DNA of 64,000 nt from JANQUM01 sp047630355 (lineage in GTDB: Bacteria > Bacteroidota > Bacteroidia > Cytophagales > Spirosomataceae): positions 16,229-80,228 of the forward strand of contig JBLHXN010000002.1 in NCBI GenBank assembly GCA_047630355.1, in the 5' to 3' direction. This document shows positions 8,176 to 17,879 of the stretch, piece by piece (position 1 is the first letter of the stretch; the number at the start of each line of letters is the position of its first letter). The notes beneath the pieces are model-generated. The model made no database searches and was not told where the DNA came from. It saw only the letters and a program-made list of their open reading frames with translations. Position numbers and translations under genes: made by a program.

Positions 8176-8973
8176 ATGTCAAGACTCAAGCTCTATCAAG
8201 TACTGTCTATCGTATTTTTTGTGGGAATGGTAGCAATGAATTACCTCGCTGTTTCACTTCCGTTGGGCGGAAATACTACTGGGGAATTATCAGATATGTA
8301 CCCAAACCTGTTTACTCCCGCAGGATTTACCTTTTCAATCTGGGGATTAATATATACGGCACTCTTTGTGTACATTATTTTTCAGGCCCGAAGTTTATTC
8401 AAAGGAAAACCTGAACTCGCAGATAATGTTATTGAGGAAATTGCACCGTGGTTTTTAGTATCTTGTATCTGTAATATGTTATGGATTGTACTCTGGCATT
8501 ACCAGTTCATTATCTATTCTGTAATAATCATGCTGGGTATTCTCTACAGTTTACTACAAATCGTGAGTCGGTTGTATTTTAATGAGCGTCTGGGCGGGCT
8601 TTATAAAAAGCTATTTTTTAAAATCCCGTTTGGGCTTTATCTGGGTTGGATACTTGTGGCCACCGTAGCAAATGCGACAACTCTGCTGGTTGATTTGGGT
8701 TGGGATGGCTTTGGCTTCTCCGAAGTTTTGTGGACTATTATTATGATTATAACAGCTACACTTATCGCCATTTTTACAGCTGCTAAACTTAATAATATAT
8801 TTATCGGATTGTCGGTGGTTTGGGCTTTGTTCGGTATTGTGAGTAAGCGTTTTGACCGAATCGACGTAGAGCCTTTTGAGGCGTTACCTTATCTTAGTAT
8901 TGTGTGTATGACTATTCTGACTATTGCATTATTCTTCGTTGCTCAGAAGAAAACCATTGCTCGTGTTGATTAA
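8176..8973 (+). CDS. TspO/MBR-related tryptophan-rich membrane protein
   Basis: 265 residues with about seven hydrophobic helices. The motif NLFTPAGFTFSIWGLIYTAL is the hallmark of a longer family usually annotated as tryptophan-rich sensory protein, distantly related to TspO (about 160 residues). Trp residues occur in most helices (APWFLVS, LWIVLWHYQ, GWILVATVAN, VVWALFGIV). The likely site is the inner membrane. The ligand and role are unknown; TspO relatives bind porphyrins or cholesterol, but that should not be assumed here. It is transcribed alone and converges on the kinase gene at 9018, with a hairpin at 8993-9031 between them. Confidence 0.8.
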   Translation: MSRLKLYQVLSIVFFVGMVAMNYLAVSLPLGGNTTGELSDMYPNLFTPAGFTFSIWGLIYTALFVYIIFQARSLFKGKPELADNVIEEIAPWFLVSCICNMLWIVLWHYQFIIYSVIIMLGILYSLLQIVSRLYFNERLGGLYKKLFFKIPFGLYLGWILVATVANATTLLVDLGWDGFGFSEVLWTIIMIITATLIAIFTAAKLNNIFIGLSVVWALFGIVSKRFDRIDVEPFEALPYLSIVCMTILTIALFFVAQKKTIARVD

Positions 8974-8992
8974 TTACTCGAAATAATACACT

Positions 8993-9031
8993 ACAAGAAG
9001 GAGTAGCATTGAAAGTATTACTCCTTCTTGT
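8993..9031. terminator. Bidirectional hairpin between convergent genes
   Basis: The arms ACAAGAAGGAGTA and TACTCCTTCTTGT pair perfectly over 13 bp with a 13-base loop. The right arm overlaps the last codons and stop of the minus-strand kinase gene. Confidence 0.7.
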
Positions 9032-10460
9032 TTAAGGGGAGTGATATTTCAAATGTAGTACCGACTCCAAGTTTGGACGTTACGTCTATAGATGCTTTGT
9101 GAGCTTGGATAATGCTTAGGGTAGCAGAAAGTCCGAGACCTATTCCGTTATTTTTAGAAGTAAAGTACGGCTCAAACAGGTGTTCCATTTTGTCTTTATC
9201 TATTCCTGAACCGTTATCTTTTATTTTCAACACGAATCTGTCTCCGTCAACCTCACCGGAAATAGAAACCTTAGCGTCTTCGATGTTCCCTAAAGCTTCA
9301 ATGGCATTTATCAACAGGTTGTTGAGCACTATTTCAAACTGAGGAGCACTTAACGGAATCAGCATATTATTGCTATTCAGTTGCTGTGAAATCGTAATTC
9401 CCTGAAAATCCGCCCGGTCTTTTACGTTACTAATCGCTTTTGCTACGATAGGCTCAATAGGTTGTAAAATGGTCTGTACTTCTTTCTGTTTCGCAGAGTT
9501 TAATACTTCCGTGATGAGCGTATCTATGCGGGTTGCGTTACGCCTAATAATATTAATGTAAAGATCCAAAGAATCATCTTCGGTTTCTGCTTCCAGATTT
9601 TCTGCGGCAAGATTTATGTTTGTTAAGGGATTGCGGACTTCGTGAGCCAAGGTTCGCATTAAACGAGCCGCTGACTGAATTTTTTCGTTCATCAACGATT
9701 CCCTTTCCGCTTTCAGGCGGTGAGTTTGATCAATTATTACACCGTGTACATATACTCCATCAGAAGCTGATTCAACTATTTTACACGAAATCAAACAGGG
9801 CTTTACTTCTCCTTTTCTGTTTTTTATCTGAATGGGCATATCCCTTATTTCTCCGTCCTTCTCCAGAATTTCTGTAATCTTTAATGCTAGTTCTGGGCTT
9901 TCCATAAAATCTTCTGTTCTTATGTCAAGTAACTCATCTTCGGTAAATCCTGTCAGTTCATAAAATGACTCGCTCACCTGAATAAGATTATGGTGGGTGT
10001 TACTGATGAAAATAACATCATTCGCCTGCTCAAAAATTGTCCGATATTTGTTTTCGCTTGCTTTGAGTGCCCGTAAAGTTTCCGCTTGTTTGAGGGAATA
10101 CCTGATACTTCTTTCTAATACGTCGGCGGTGAGATTACTTTTGACCAAATAGTCGTAAACGCCCAAATCTGCGGCTTCGTAGTCTACGTTTGTATCGCCT
10201 ACCCCGGTTAATAGTATAGTGGGTGAATCCAGCTTTTTTTCGTTGATAATTTCTATGAGGTCGAAAGCAGTTTTTGCTCCTAACAGATAATCAAAAATGA
10301 ACAAGTCGTATTCGTTTTCGGATATAGCTTTTGCTGCCGATTCGTAGTTACTCTTCCATTCAATGTTGAATGATATATTGTTTATATCCTCAAAATACTC
10401 GGAAGTCAGAAAGTAATCATCCTCATCATCGTCTACAAGAAGTACATTTATTGATTTCAT
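9018..10460 (-). CDS. Receiver-PAS-histidine kinase hybrid
   Basis: 480 residues, cytoplasmic, with no membrane segment. An N-terminal receiver domain (1-125) has the acidic pocket DDDEDD near 10-15, phospho-acceptor Asp57 (LFIFDYLLG), Thr85 (ILLTG) and Lys107 (YLVKS). A PAS domain (about 135-250) follows. HisKA has His273 in LMRTLAHEVRNPLTNI. The HATPase domain shows an N box (LNNLLINAIEAL), a G1 box (DNGSGIDKDKMEHLFEPYFT) and a G2 box (GIGLGLSATLSIIQAH). The input is therefore a phosphorelay signal plus a PAS cue. It lies downstream of other two-component genes on the same strand, but a broken receiver separates it from them. Confidence 0.93.
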   Translation of the reverse strand: MKSINVLLVDDDEDDYFLTSEYFEDINNISFNIEWKSNYESAAKAISENEYDLFIFDYLLGAKTAFDLIEIINEKKLDSPTILLTGVGDTNVDYEAADLGVYDYLVKSNLTADVLERSIRYSLKQAETLRALKASENKYRTIFEQANDVIFISNTHHNLIQVSESFYELTGFTEDELLDIRTEDFMESPELALKITEILEKDGEIRDMPIQIKNRKGEVKPCLISCKIVESASDGVYVHGVIIDQTHRLKAERESLMNEKIQSAARLMRTLAHEVRNPLTNINLAAENLEAETEDDSLDLYINIIRRNATRIDTLITEVLNSAKQKEVQTILQPIEPIVAKAISNVKDRADFQGITISQQLNSNNMLIPLSAPQFEIVLNNLLINAIEALGNIEDAKVSISGEVDGDRFVLKIKDNGSGIDKDKMEHLFEPYFTSKNNGIGLGLSATLSIIQAHKASIDVTSKLGVGTTFEISLPLNKKE

Positions 10461-10541
10461 AATGTTTGTTATCTGGGTAAGTTTCCTAAATATCAGAATG
10501 TATTTATTTTGAATAGTCGGCGTAAGCGGGTGGGGTAGAAG

Positions 10542-10963
10542 TTAGTCAACCATTGACATACCTTTCTCTGAAAGTAATTTTATAATCTTTGCAAAAGATT
10601 TAAATAATATTGGTTTTTGAATATATCCGTCAATATTGTATTCCTGAGCCCTTGCAATATCAGTTTCGGTTTTAGAAGAAGTCATGATAATGGTGGGAAT
10701 ATCTTCCAAAAGTTGATTTGACTTTATAGATTCTAAAGCAATGGTTCCGTCCATTTTGGGCATATTCAAATCCAATAATATTAAGTCCGGATGTGGGCTT
10801 TTTTTATGCTCTTGAACTGGCTTTCTCTCTCAAGAAACTCGAGTAGCTCAACGCCGTCCGACACGAAATGAAGCGGATTTATCAATTCATGCTGTTCAAA
10901 CAGTTTGTTGAGCAGGTAGACATCGTCTTGGTCTTCGTCAGCAATTAGTATGAATATTTTCAT
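10542..10963 (-). pseudogene. Single-domain response regulator split by a -1 frameshift
   Basis: The N-terminal piece (start ATG at 10963) reads MKIFILIADEDQDDVYLLNK and runs to RESQFKSIKK. The C-terminal piece, in the next frame, continues PHPDLILLDLNMPKMDG with the phospho-acceptor Asp and ends with the expected IIMTSS and GYIQKPI motifs. Together they make a typical Rcp1-like receiver of about 140 residues. The break lies at a run of seven A residues (T run 10799-10805 on the plus strand). Eight A residues would restore I-K-K-S-P-H-P-D. It sits directly after an MscS-like relic and an intact PAS kinase on the same strand, so it was probably the kinase's partner. Confidence 0.85.
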
Positions 10964-10966
10964 GAG

Positions 10967-11524
10967 TTAACCAGGTTTACCTTCTTGTAACATCACACAT
11001 TTTTTCTCTTGGGTCATCTTCTGCATTAATTGCCGCGTTAATGCCTTCATCGTAGTATAGTCTACTCCGATTGAAAAATCGTGGTGGAGGAGATTATCTT
11101 TAGAATAGTTTTGCAACGGTTGTTTTAGAATAAGACCATTTGGGACGAAAATATCTTTTCCGTCAAAGGTCTTTATGGTAGTTTCCCGAAGGGTAAGGTA
11201 AATAACCGAACCTTTCAAACCGTTGGTTTCTATAATATCTTCCATATCAAACGGGAGTTTGAACGCAAGTATTACGCCCGCAATAAAATTTTCTCCAATG
11301 TTTTTAAACGCAAAGCTAATTATGAAACCCGTAATCCTGATTCCCGCCAGTATTTCTGAATCTGCTCCATTGAGTCCTAAAATATTAAAGGCGATAACAA
11401 CACCCAGAATGATGACGCACGTTGCAAGGTGAATTGAGAAACCAAAATACATCAGTGTGTTTTTGGGCAAACTTTCTTCCTAAGGTTCTGATATTATACT
11501 TGTAACATCTTTTATCTCGTTCAT
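10967..11524 (-). pseudogene. MscS-like mechanosensitive channel, nonsense and truncation
   Basis: The natural start is the ATG at 11524, overlapping the stop of the upstream kinase gene (ATGA). Reading from it gives MNEIKDVTSIISEP and then an in-frame TAG (11480-11482), after which the same frame continues EESLPKNTLMYFGFSIHL into MscS sequence. That sequence shows hydrophobic helices, the pore-lining region SFAFKNIGENFIAGVILAFK, and the beta domain LPFDMEDIIETNGLKGSV. The frame stops after LQEGKPG, where family members go on for 60 or more residues. Both ends are therefore damaged. Reinitiation at the TTG at 11470 could still give a 167-residue protein. Confidence 0.75.
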
Positions 11525-13083
11525 TTTCCTTCCAGAGGTTGATTTTTAGGTAAAATAATTGTGAAAGTAGTACCTTCATTAACCTTTGAATCTGCGTATA
11601 TAAATCCGCTATGGTTATCTACCACCTTACGACAAATTGCTAATCCTATACCCGTTCCGGCGTACTCAGTGCGACCATGTAACCTTTTAAAAACGGTAAA
11701 AATCTGCTCCGCATATTCATTTGAAAACCCGATTCCATTATCCGTTAAAGTTATCTTGTAGTAGCTTTGACCATTGATTAAATAATCTGTAGCCTCTAAA
11801 CGGGTTATATTCTCGCTTTTTATAGTAATTACAGGTTCTCTGTCTCCTTTTCGGAACTTAATGGCATTGCTTAAAAGGTTGTTGAATAATTGACTCAACT
11901 GTGCAGCTAACCCTTTTGTGGTGGGCAAATTTTCTACGGTTATTGCTGCTCCAGTTTCTTCAATACTAAGCTCCATATTTGATAAAACGTCTTTGATGAT
12001 TGCGTTTAAATCAACAGCTTCAAAGGCCTGATCACTTGTAAGTCTTGAAAGGGAAAGTAGGTTATTTATTAGCTCCCGCATTCTTCCGGCAGCATCCAAC
12101 ATCCTGTCAAGGTACAGCGTAGGCTTAGTAGCCATATCATCACCGAGCGTCATTTTCAGGCGTTCGCCAAACGCCACAATTTTCCTAAGAGGTTCTTGTA
12201 AATCGTGCGAAGCTACGTAAGCAAATTGTTCCAGATCCCGGTTAGACGAATCCAGCTTAAAGACCTTATTTTCGAGTTCGTTCTGAATTTTCTTGAGGTA
12301 GGTTACATCACTAGTGCTTCCCATTGCCTTTGCAATTGTCTTGCCGTCTTCTTCGTAAGCTATGACTTTAGCTTGTGCAATTAAGGTTTTCACAACACCA
12401 TCTTTGGTTATAATGCGGTGTTCGTAATCGTCGTATTGCTCTCCGGTTGCAAGAAATATTTCGTTTCGTTCAAGCAGATGCTCTAAATCATCCGGATGCA
12501 CCCACTCGTAATAAGTCGAGACGCCGAGTTCTAATTCTTTTCTGTTAGCGGGATCATGCCCGAAGATCCGGTATAACCCATCCGACCAAATAACTTTATC
12601 CCCTTTCACGTGCCAGACCCAGCTTCCAAAGTTCATCATAATCTCGGTTTCTGAAAGAAGGAGGTTAATCTGTTCCTTATCAGCTTCTATTTTTATTTTT
12701 TCCGTAATATCCTCTGAAAGTCCGAGTAACTCTACCGGATTACCATTAACATCGCTGCGGTAAACCATAGAGCGGGTATTGACTGTGACAGCACTACCAT
12801 TTTTATGTTCTATTTGGTAAGTGTACTGATAAACCTCTTTGTCGGCTTCATATTCTGAACTAAATGCTTCTACCGACTGCATAAAGGCATTGGTTGAATC
12901 GAGTAATATATCGTCTTGTTCGTAGCCTAGTATAGTAGAGAGGTTTTTACTGAGGAAGAGGAGTTTGCCAGTTTTACAATCCGTTACATGAACCACGTAC
13001 GGGAGTAAATTTAGAACGCTCCCCATGAGGGAGAGGTCAAGGGATTTGTAGTGTGAATTTGAAAGTATAGATGATAGTGGCAC
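11521..13083 (-). CDS. PAS-PAS sensor histidine kinase
   Basis: 520 residues, cytoplasmic. PAS1 is at about 22-130 and PAS2 (PAS_3 type, NFGSWVWHVKGDKVIWSDGL) at about 150-262. HisKA has His293 in FAYVASHDLQEPLRKI. The HATPase domain has N box LFNNLLSNAIKFRKGD, DNGIGFSNEYAEQIFTVFKR and the G2 box GTGIGLAICRKVVDNH. The SHDLQEPLRKI type is common in Bacteroidota phytochrome-like kinases. The stop overlaps the start of the MscS-like relic (ATGA), and the broken receiver follows, so this was a kinase-channel-receiver operon whose last two genes are damaged. Confidence 0.93.
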   Translation of the reverse strand: MPLSSILSNSHYKSLDLSLMGSVLNLLPYVVHVTDCKTGKLLFLSKNLSTILGYEQDDILLDSTNAFMQSVEAFSSEYEADKEVYQYTYQIEHKNGSAVTVNTRSMVYRSDVNGNPVELLGLSEDITEKIKIEADKEQINLLLSETEIMMNFGSWVWHVKGDKVIWSDGLYRIFGHDPANRKELELGVSTYYEWVHPDDLEHLLERNEIFLATGEQYDDYEHRIITKDGVVKTLIAQAKVIAYEEDGKTIAKAMGSTSDVTYLKKIQNELENKVFKLDSSNRDLEQFAYVASHDLQEPLRKIVAFGERLKMTLGDDMATKPTLYLDRMLDAAGRMRELINNLLSLSRLTSDQAFEAVDLNAIIKDVLSNMELSIEETGAAITVENLPTTKGLAAQLSQLFNNLLSNAIKFRKGDREPVITIKSENITRLEATDYLINGQSYYKITLTDNGIGFSNEYAEQIFTVFKRLHGRTEYAGTGIGLAICRKVVDNHSGFIYADSKVNEGTTFTIILPKNQPLEGK

Positions 13084-13135
13084 AACAGAAAACAGTAAAG
13101 TTTATAAATTTATTGAAGCATCTGGAAAACGCTTC

Positions 13136-14611
13136 TTACATATTCAATGCTTTCATTTTATTATAAAGTGTTTTTCGATCAATATTTAAATAACGTGCAG
13201 CTTTACTTTTGTTAAAATTGGTTTGCCGAAGGGCATTCATTATTGTTTCGAATTCAGCTTCTTGAGCGGCGGCTTTCAAATCGTTTACGTTCGCTTGTGG
13301 TTCTGGTGAATGCGATTTGTTATCAGTATGAGTTACAGAGTTTGAATGCTCAATTGAATCTGGCTTGTCGGCAAACATGACATGTCCGTGGTTCAGTAAT
13401 TCAAAAGGTAAAGCCTTTGCTTCCACAATATTTCCTTCACTAAGAAGTGTGGTTCGTTTAACAATGTTATTTAGTTCACGTAAGTTACCGTACCAAGGGT
13501 AACTCATAAAGCAATCAACAACTTCTTTCGAGAATCCGGTGATGTTTTTGTCAAGTTCTGTATTTGTTTTGTCGAGGAAGAATTCGGCAAATAACATAAT
13601 ATCTTCGCCGCGTTCACGCAGCGGAGGAACCGTTATACTGAACTCATTGAAGCGGTGATACAAGTCTTCCCGGAACTTGCCTTTTCTGATTGCTTCTGGT
13701 AAATTTTCGTTGCTGGCAATGATGATTCTTACGTCAAGGCTAATCTCTTTGTTTCCGCCCAAACGCTTTACTTTTTGTTCTTGCACAACTCGTAGTAACG
13801 ATACCTGCACTTCGTAAGAGAGGTTGGCAATTTCGTCTAAGAATAATGTTCCGCCGTTGGCAAGTTCAAAGTGACCAATCTTTTGATTCAATGCTCCGGT
13901 AAAGGAGCCTTTTTCGTGTCCAAAAAGTTCACTTCCGGCAAGTTCTTTGGAGATTGCTCCGCAGTCCATCGCCACAAAAGCTTCGCCACCTCGCTTACTT
14001 CTGTTGTGAATTTCGCGGGCAATAGCTTCTTTTCCGGCACCACTTTCTCCGTATATAATTACGCTAAAATTCGTTGGAGCAACCAAGTCGATTTGCTTCA
14101 TCAAATTTTTGGATACCGCACTATTCCCGAAGATGTATCCTTTAGGAGCTTTATTGCCTGACCTTTTCGTACCCGCTGATTTTGTAGAATCAGATGACTG
14201 CATAGCTCTTTCTTCGTTTGCTGAATTTTCTTCAGACTTAGTAGAAACGCTTGATAGTGCCTTCTTGACAGTCATCAAAATTTCGTCGGGGAAGAGCGGC
14301 TTCGTGACATAGTCATAAGCACCTTGTTTCATGACGCTTATCGCTACTTTTATATCAGAATATCCTGTAATGATTATCACAGGAACTGAAGCGTTTTTTG
14401 ATTTGGCGTATTGTAATAATTCAACGCCATTAATGTCTCCCAATTTAAAATCTGTCATGATTAAATCGGGCTTGAACGTATCAATTTTTTGCATGCCGGT
14501 CCGACCATTCTGAGCGGTCGAGACTTCGAAGTCATTGCGTGTCAAAAAGCGTTCGAGTAGCAGACATATATCATTATCATCGTCAATTATTAGTATTTTA
14601 GTCTTGGACAT
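13136..14611 (-). CDS. NtrC-type sigma-54-dependent response regulator
   Basis: 491 residues from the ATG at 14611 (MSKTKILIIDDD). A longer frame back to 14704 runs into the end of rpoN and was not used. The receiver has Asp54 (LIMTDFKLG) and Lys104. The AAA+ domain has Walker A GESGAGKEA (188-196), the sigma-54 contact loop GSFTGA (235-240, usually GAFTGA) and Walker B GGTLFLDEIA. A Fis-type HTH ends the protein (FNKSKAARYLNIDRKTLYNK). It remodels sigma-54 holoenzyme at -24/-12 promoters when phosphorylated. It lies directly downstream of rpoN on the same strand. Confidence 0.95.
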   Translation of the reverse strand: MSKTKILIIDDDNDICLLLERFLTRNDFEVSTAQNGRTGMQKIDTFKPDLIMTDFKLGDINGVELLQYAKSKNASVPVIIITGYSDIKVAISVMKQGAYDYVTKPLFPDEILMTVKKALSSVSTKSEENSANEERAMQSSDSTKSAGTKRSGNKAPKGYIFGNSAVSKNLMKQIDLVAPTNFSVIIYGESGAGKEAIAREIHNRSKRGGEAFVAMDCGAISKELAGSELFGHEKGSFTGALNQKIGHFELANGGTLFLDEIANLSYEVQVSLLRVVQEQKVKRLGGNKEISLDVRIIIASNENLPEAIRKGKFREDLYHRFNEFSITVPPLRERGEDIMLFAEFFLDKTNTELDKNITGFSKEVVDCFMSYPWYGNLRELNNIVKRTTLLSEGNIVEAKALPFELLNHGHVMFADKPDSIEHSNSVTHTDNKSHSPEPQANVNDLKAAAQEAEFETIMNALRQTNFNKSKAARYLNIDRKTLYNKMKALNM

Positions 14612-14672
14612 GTAATGCTTTTGTTTTACTGGTATTTTTACTTGTGGAAATATGAATAAACACAACAGTCGT

Positions 14673-16139
14673 TTATAAAACTCGGCGGTACTTTGAGGCG
14701 TCAATACTCATCGCTTCTCGATATTTTGTAATTGTACGACGTGACAATGAAATTCCTTCTTTTTGCAGAACTGTTTTTATCTGAGTGTCTGTGTATGGCT
14801 GTTGTTTGTCTTCAGTATCTATGATACTTTTTACCATTTCTTTGACTCTACGATTTGAAATTTCCGTTCCGTCATTATTCATTATAGAATCTGTGAAAAG
14901 ATCCTTTAAGTTGATCACGCCGTACGGTGTCTGAGCGTACTTTTTGCTTGTAACTCTTGATACCGTGGATATCTCCATTCCAATCAAGTCAGCTACGTTT
15001 TTTAGTATCATTGGGCGAAGATTCTCAACCTTACCGGTCTTAAGATACGGCTCTTGTAGATAGACAAGCGTTTCGATTACCTTGGTCATGGTTTGTTTCC
15101 GTTGCTGAATGGCATCTATAAACCACACCGCTGATTTTATTTTGTTGCCAACGTAGCTGCGGGTCTGTTTGTCTTTGTGATTCGAGAGCGAATTTGCGTA
15201 GTACTCATTCACCCCAAACTTACGTGCCTGCGGATTATTTATCTTACCAATTACCTGGTCATCTACAATATCTATTATGTAGTCAGGAATAATTGTGTGG
15301 TTTGTAGCAACGGTAGAGCTGTTTTTGCCCCTGACTGGGCTGGGAGACAAAGTAGCAATAAGTGTAATTGCCTTTTTTATATCGTCTTGTGTAATGTCAA
15401 GTTTACTTTCGATTTTCTCGAATTTCCGCTCGGAAAAATGATGGTAACACTCCGATAATACTTTGTAAGCAATCTCTACATCCTTTCCTTTTCTCTTGTG
15501 TTCCTCAAGCTGTAGTAACAAGCATTCACGCAAATCAACGGCAGCTAAACCGTTTTCTAACTGGTTGATAATGGTTCTGACTTTAGCAACTTCTTCTTCA
15601 CTCACGAATATATTATAGCTAAAAGAAATATCATCGGTGAGGTCTGTAATGTCTCTTCTAAGAAAGCCTGTATCATCCAACATATCGATGATAAATTCAG
15701 CAATCATTATTTCTTTTTCGCTGAAATTCAGGTAGTGAGTCTGTTCTTTTGCTTCGTCGCGGAAGGTATATTCAACCGTTATGGGAGTAGTATAATGCTC
15801 GTCATCTTCAGGAAAATTGTTTACTTTTGTTTTGTATTGCGGTACGCCATAATCGTACTCTTCGGGGCTAAAGTGCGTTTCCCATTCTATTTCAGAAGCT
15901 GATGAGGACGTATTGTCATCATTTGTATCATCATTGCGGTCGAAAGTATCCGTTGAATCTGTTTTCGAATCGTCGAAGCCAGGTTCGTTTTCTTCTAAAA
16001 AAGGGTTTTCTTCAAGTTCTTTTTTTATGTAGTCGTCAAGTTCGTCTAAACCAAGGTTTAGAAAGTTCAGAAATTGTATCTGTTGCGGGTTTACCTTAAG
16101 GTGCTGCTTGAGTGTTTGTACTTGACTGTTACTGACCAT
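14673..16139 (-). CDS. rpoN: RNA polymerase sigma-54 factor
   Basis: 488 residues. Region I is at the N-terminus (VQTLKQHLKVNPQQIQFLNF, then ELDDYIKKELEENPFLEE), followed by an acidic region II. The core-binding region III and the HTH (EISTVSRVTSKKYAQTPYG) come next, and the C-terminal RpoN box is SRRTITKYREAM. It directs polymerase to -24/-12 promoters and needs an AAA+ activator, one of which is encoded directly downstream 61 bp away. It is the first gene of its strand run; 184 bp separate it from the divergent kinase at 16324. Confidence 0.97.
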   Translation of the reverse strand: MVSNSQVQTLKQHLKVNPQQIQFLNFLNLGLDELDDYIKKELEENPFLEENEPGFDDSKTDSTDTFDRNDDTNDDNTSSSASEIEWETHFSPEEYDYGVPQYKTKVNNFPEDDEHYTTPITVEYTFRDEAKEQTHYLNFSEKEIMIAEFIIDMLDDTGFLRRDITDLTDDISFSYNIFVSEEEVAKVRTIINQLENGLAAVDLRECLLLQLEEHKRKGKDVEIAYKVLSECYHHFSERKFEKIESKLDITQDDIKKAITLIATLSPSPVRGKNSSTVATNHTIIPDYIIDIVDDQVIGKINNPQARKFGVNEYYANSLSNHKDKQTRSYVGNKIKSAVWFIDAIQQRKQTMTKVIETLVYLQEPYLKTGKVENLRPMILKNVADLIGMEISTVSRVTSKKYAQTPYGVINLKDLFTDSIMNNDGTEISNRRVKEMVKSIIDTEDKQQPYTDTQIKTVLQKEGISLSRRTITKYREAMSIDASKYRRVL

Positions 16140-16323
16140 GGGTTGTTTTTGTATATAAGGTTGCTATTCAATAAGAAAGCCAAAATATAGCTATATTGGG
16201 CTCATCTAATTAGATGAAGGTTTAATGTACTGATAACGTGTAAATTATAGCATCTTTTTTTAGATTGATGTAATCTGGGTATAAGTTAGGTAAAATTAAT
16301 AGTTGTAGAAAATAGTATCCAAA

Positions 16324-17745
16324 GTGAGTAATAAAATACACAGTATATTTAGTTTTTACAAGTTTAGCAATACCCGAATTATCAACGCAGTTTTTGGTTT
16401 TGCATTCGCTTTATTGATCTTTTTGATGGGCTTTACGTACAGTCGTTTTACTAATTTTAGAAGCTATGGTAAAGTGGTGGAGCATACACAAATAGTGCTG
16501 AATAGTATCATAAAAGCTGGAGGGGGACACGAGTCTTTGATGGCTAATCAACGCAGTTTTTTACTCACAAAAAATGAGGCCTATTTTGAACAGTTTAAAA
16601 AAGATACAGACAGCCTAAGAGCGACGGTTGACGAAATTATAACTTTGACTGCGAATAATCCCGAGCAGGTCAAAAATGCAACGAAGTTAAAGGAGTTATC
16701 GCAGAGCAGAATAGTTCAGCTTTCTGTAGAAATGATAAACGATACTACCCATGCGAAGTATCGCCCTGATCAACAAAAACTCTTGGCTGAAAATCAACGA
16801 AAGTACAATGATATTGTGTTGCTCATTCAGGAAATGTATAACGTAGAGCGGCGGTTGCTTCGGCAGCGATTGACTATGAAAGAATTTGAGGAGAAATTTG
16901 CCCCCGCACTCCTTGCCGTGACAAGTTTTGTGGCTCTCATATTACTATTTATGACTTTCTATCTGTTAAATTTAGAACTGAAAGAGAGAAATCGTGTTGA
17001 GAGACTTCTGAAAGGTAAAATAGAAGAATTAAACTTATCCAACCATCATTTGGAAGAGTTTGCCCGGGTTTCTTCGCATGATTTAAAAGAACCGCTTCGT
17101 AAAATCAGTATATTCAGCGACCGGCTACTGCAAACGCACGCTAAAGATTTACCGCCCAAAGCTCAAACAATGCTTGAGCGAATAAATAGTTCAGCGGTTC
17201 GGATGAATGACCTTATCAAAGACACACTGAATTACTCTAGTTTGATGTCTAAGGATAAATTAAAGAAAGAACCTGTTAAATTAGATAGCGTATGGAAAAC
17301 AGTCATCGCCGAATTTGCAGAAGAAATCAAAGATCAAGATATCATGATTATCTCAGGTAATCTTCCTATTTTAACAGGCTTTGGACATCAGATGCACCAA
17401 CTTTTGCAGAATCTTCTGAGTAACGCCATAAAGTTTGCGGACGAGGGTAGAAAGTCAGTAATTGAGATACAATATAAAGTAGGTGGAACTATTGATAACG
17501 TAGATTCGCCAAAAGCTCATGTAATTATATTTTCTGATAATGGTATCGGGTTTGATGCCGAGAAATATGCGAGTAAAATATTTAGTGTATTTGGTAAGTT
17601 AGACTTGGAGAAAGAGGGTACCGGGATAGGTTTGGCAATATGCAAACAAGTTACAGAAAACCACGATGGTGAAATATCTGTCACGAGTAAGGAGGGAGTG
17701 GGCACAACGTTTACAATCGTTCTGCCAGCTTCACAATCTGCGTAA
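16324..17745 (+). CDS. Membrane-bound sensor histidine kinase
   Basis: 473 residues, GTG start. One helix (about 18-40), a 150-residue helical periplasmic sensor of CHASE3 type (RSFLLTKNEAYFEQFKKD), a second helix (about 193-215), a short linker coiled coil, then HisKA with His252 (EEFARVSSHDLKEPLRKI). The HATPase domain shows LLQNLLSNAIKFADEG, DNGIGFDAEKYASKIFSVFG and GTGIGLAICKQVTENH. It is divergent from rpoN and is followed by a receiver gene at 17880 that is probably its partner. Confidence 0.92.
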   Translation: MSNKIHSIFSFYKFSNTRIINAVFGFAFALLIFLMGFTYSRFTNFRSYGKVVEHTQIVLNSIIKAGGGHESLMANQRSFLLTKNEAYFEQFKKDTDSLRATVDEIITLTANNPEQVKNATKLKELSQSRIVQLSVEMINDTTHAKYRPDQQKLLAENQRKYNDIVLLIQEMYNVERRLLRQRLTMKEFEEKFAPALLAVTSFVALILLFMTFYLLNLELKERNRVERLLKGKIEELNLSNHHLEEFARVSSHDLKEPLRKISIFSDRLLQTHAKDLPPKAQTMLERINSSAVRMNDLIKDTLNYSSLMSKDKLKKEPVKLDSVWKTVIAEFAEEIKDQDIMIISGNLPILTGFGHQMHQLLQNLLSNAIKFADEGRKSVIEIQYKVGGTIDNVDSPKAHVIIFSDNGIGFDAEKYASKIFSVFGKLDLEKEGTGIGLAICKQVTENHDGEISVTSKEGVGTTFTIVLPASQSA

Positions 17746-17879
17746 CTATTTATCGTGAAATCTATGATATATCTGCTTTCGTCGAAAAAAGAACGGATAA
17801 TAGAAAGTTGATGTTTAATGGCATAGTTTTGTGCTAACAATTGTTCTTTTAAAATAACCTCAACTAACTCATACCTATA

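Noticed and set aside
14612..14704. N-terminal extension of the NtrC-type regulator
   Set aside because: The receiver domain starts at the ATG at 14611; the extra 31 residues overlap the end of rpoN and have no domain.
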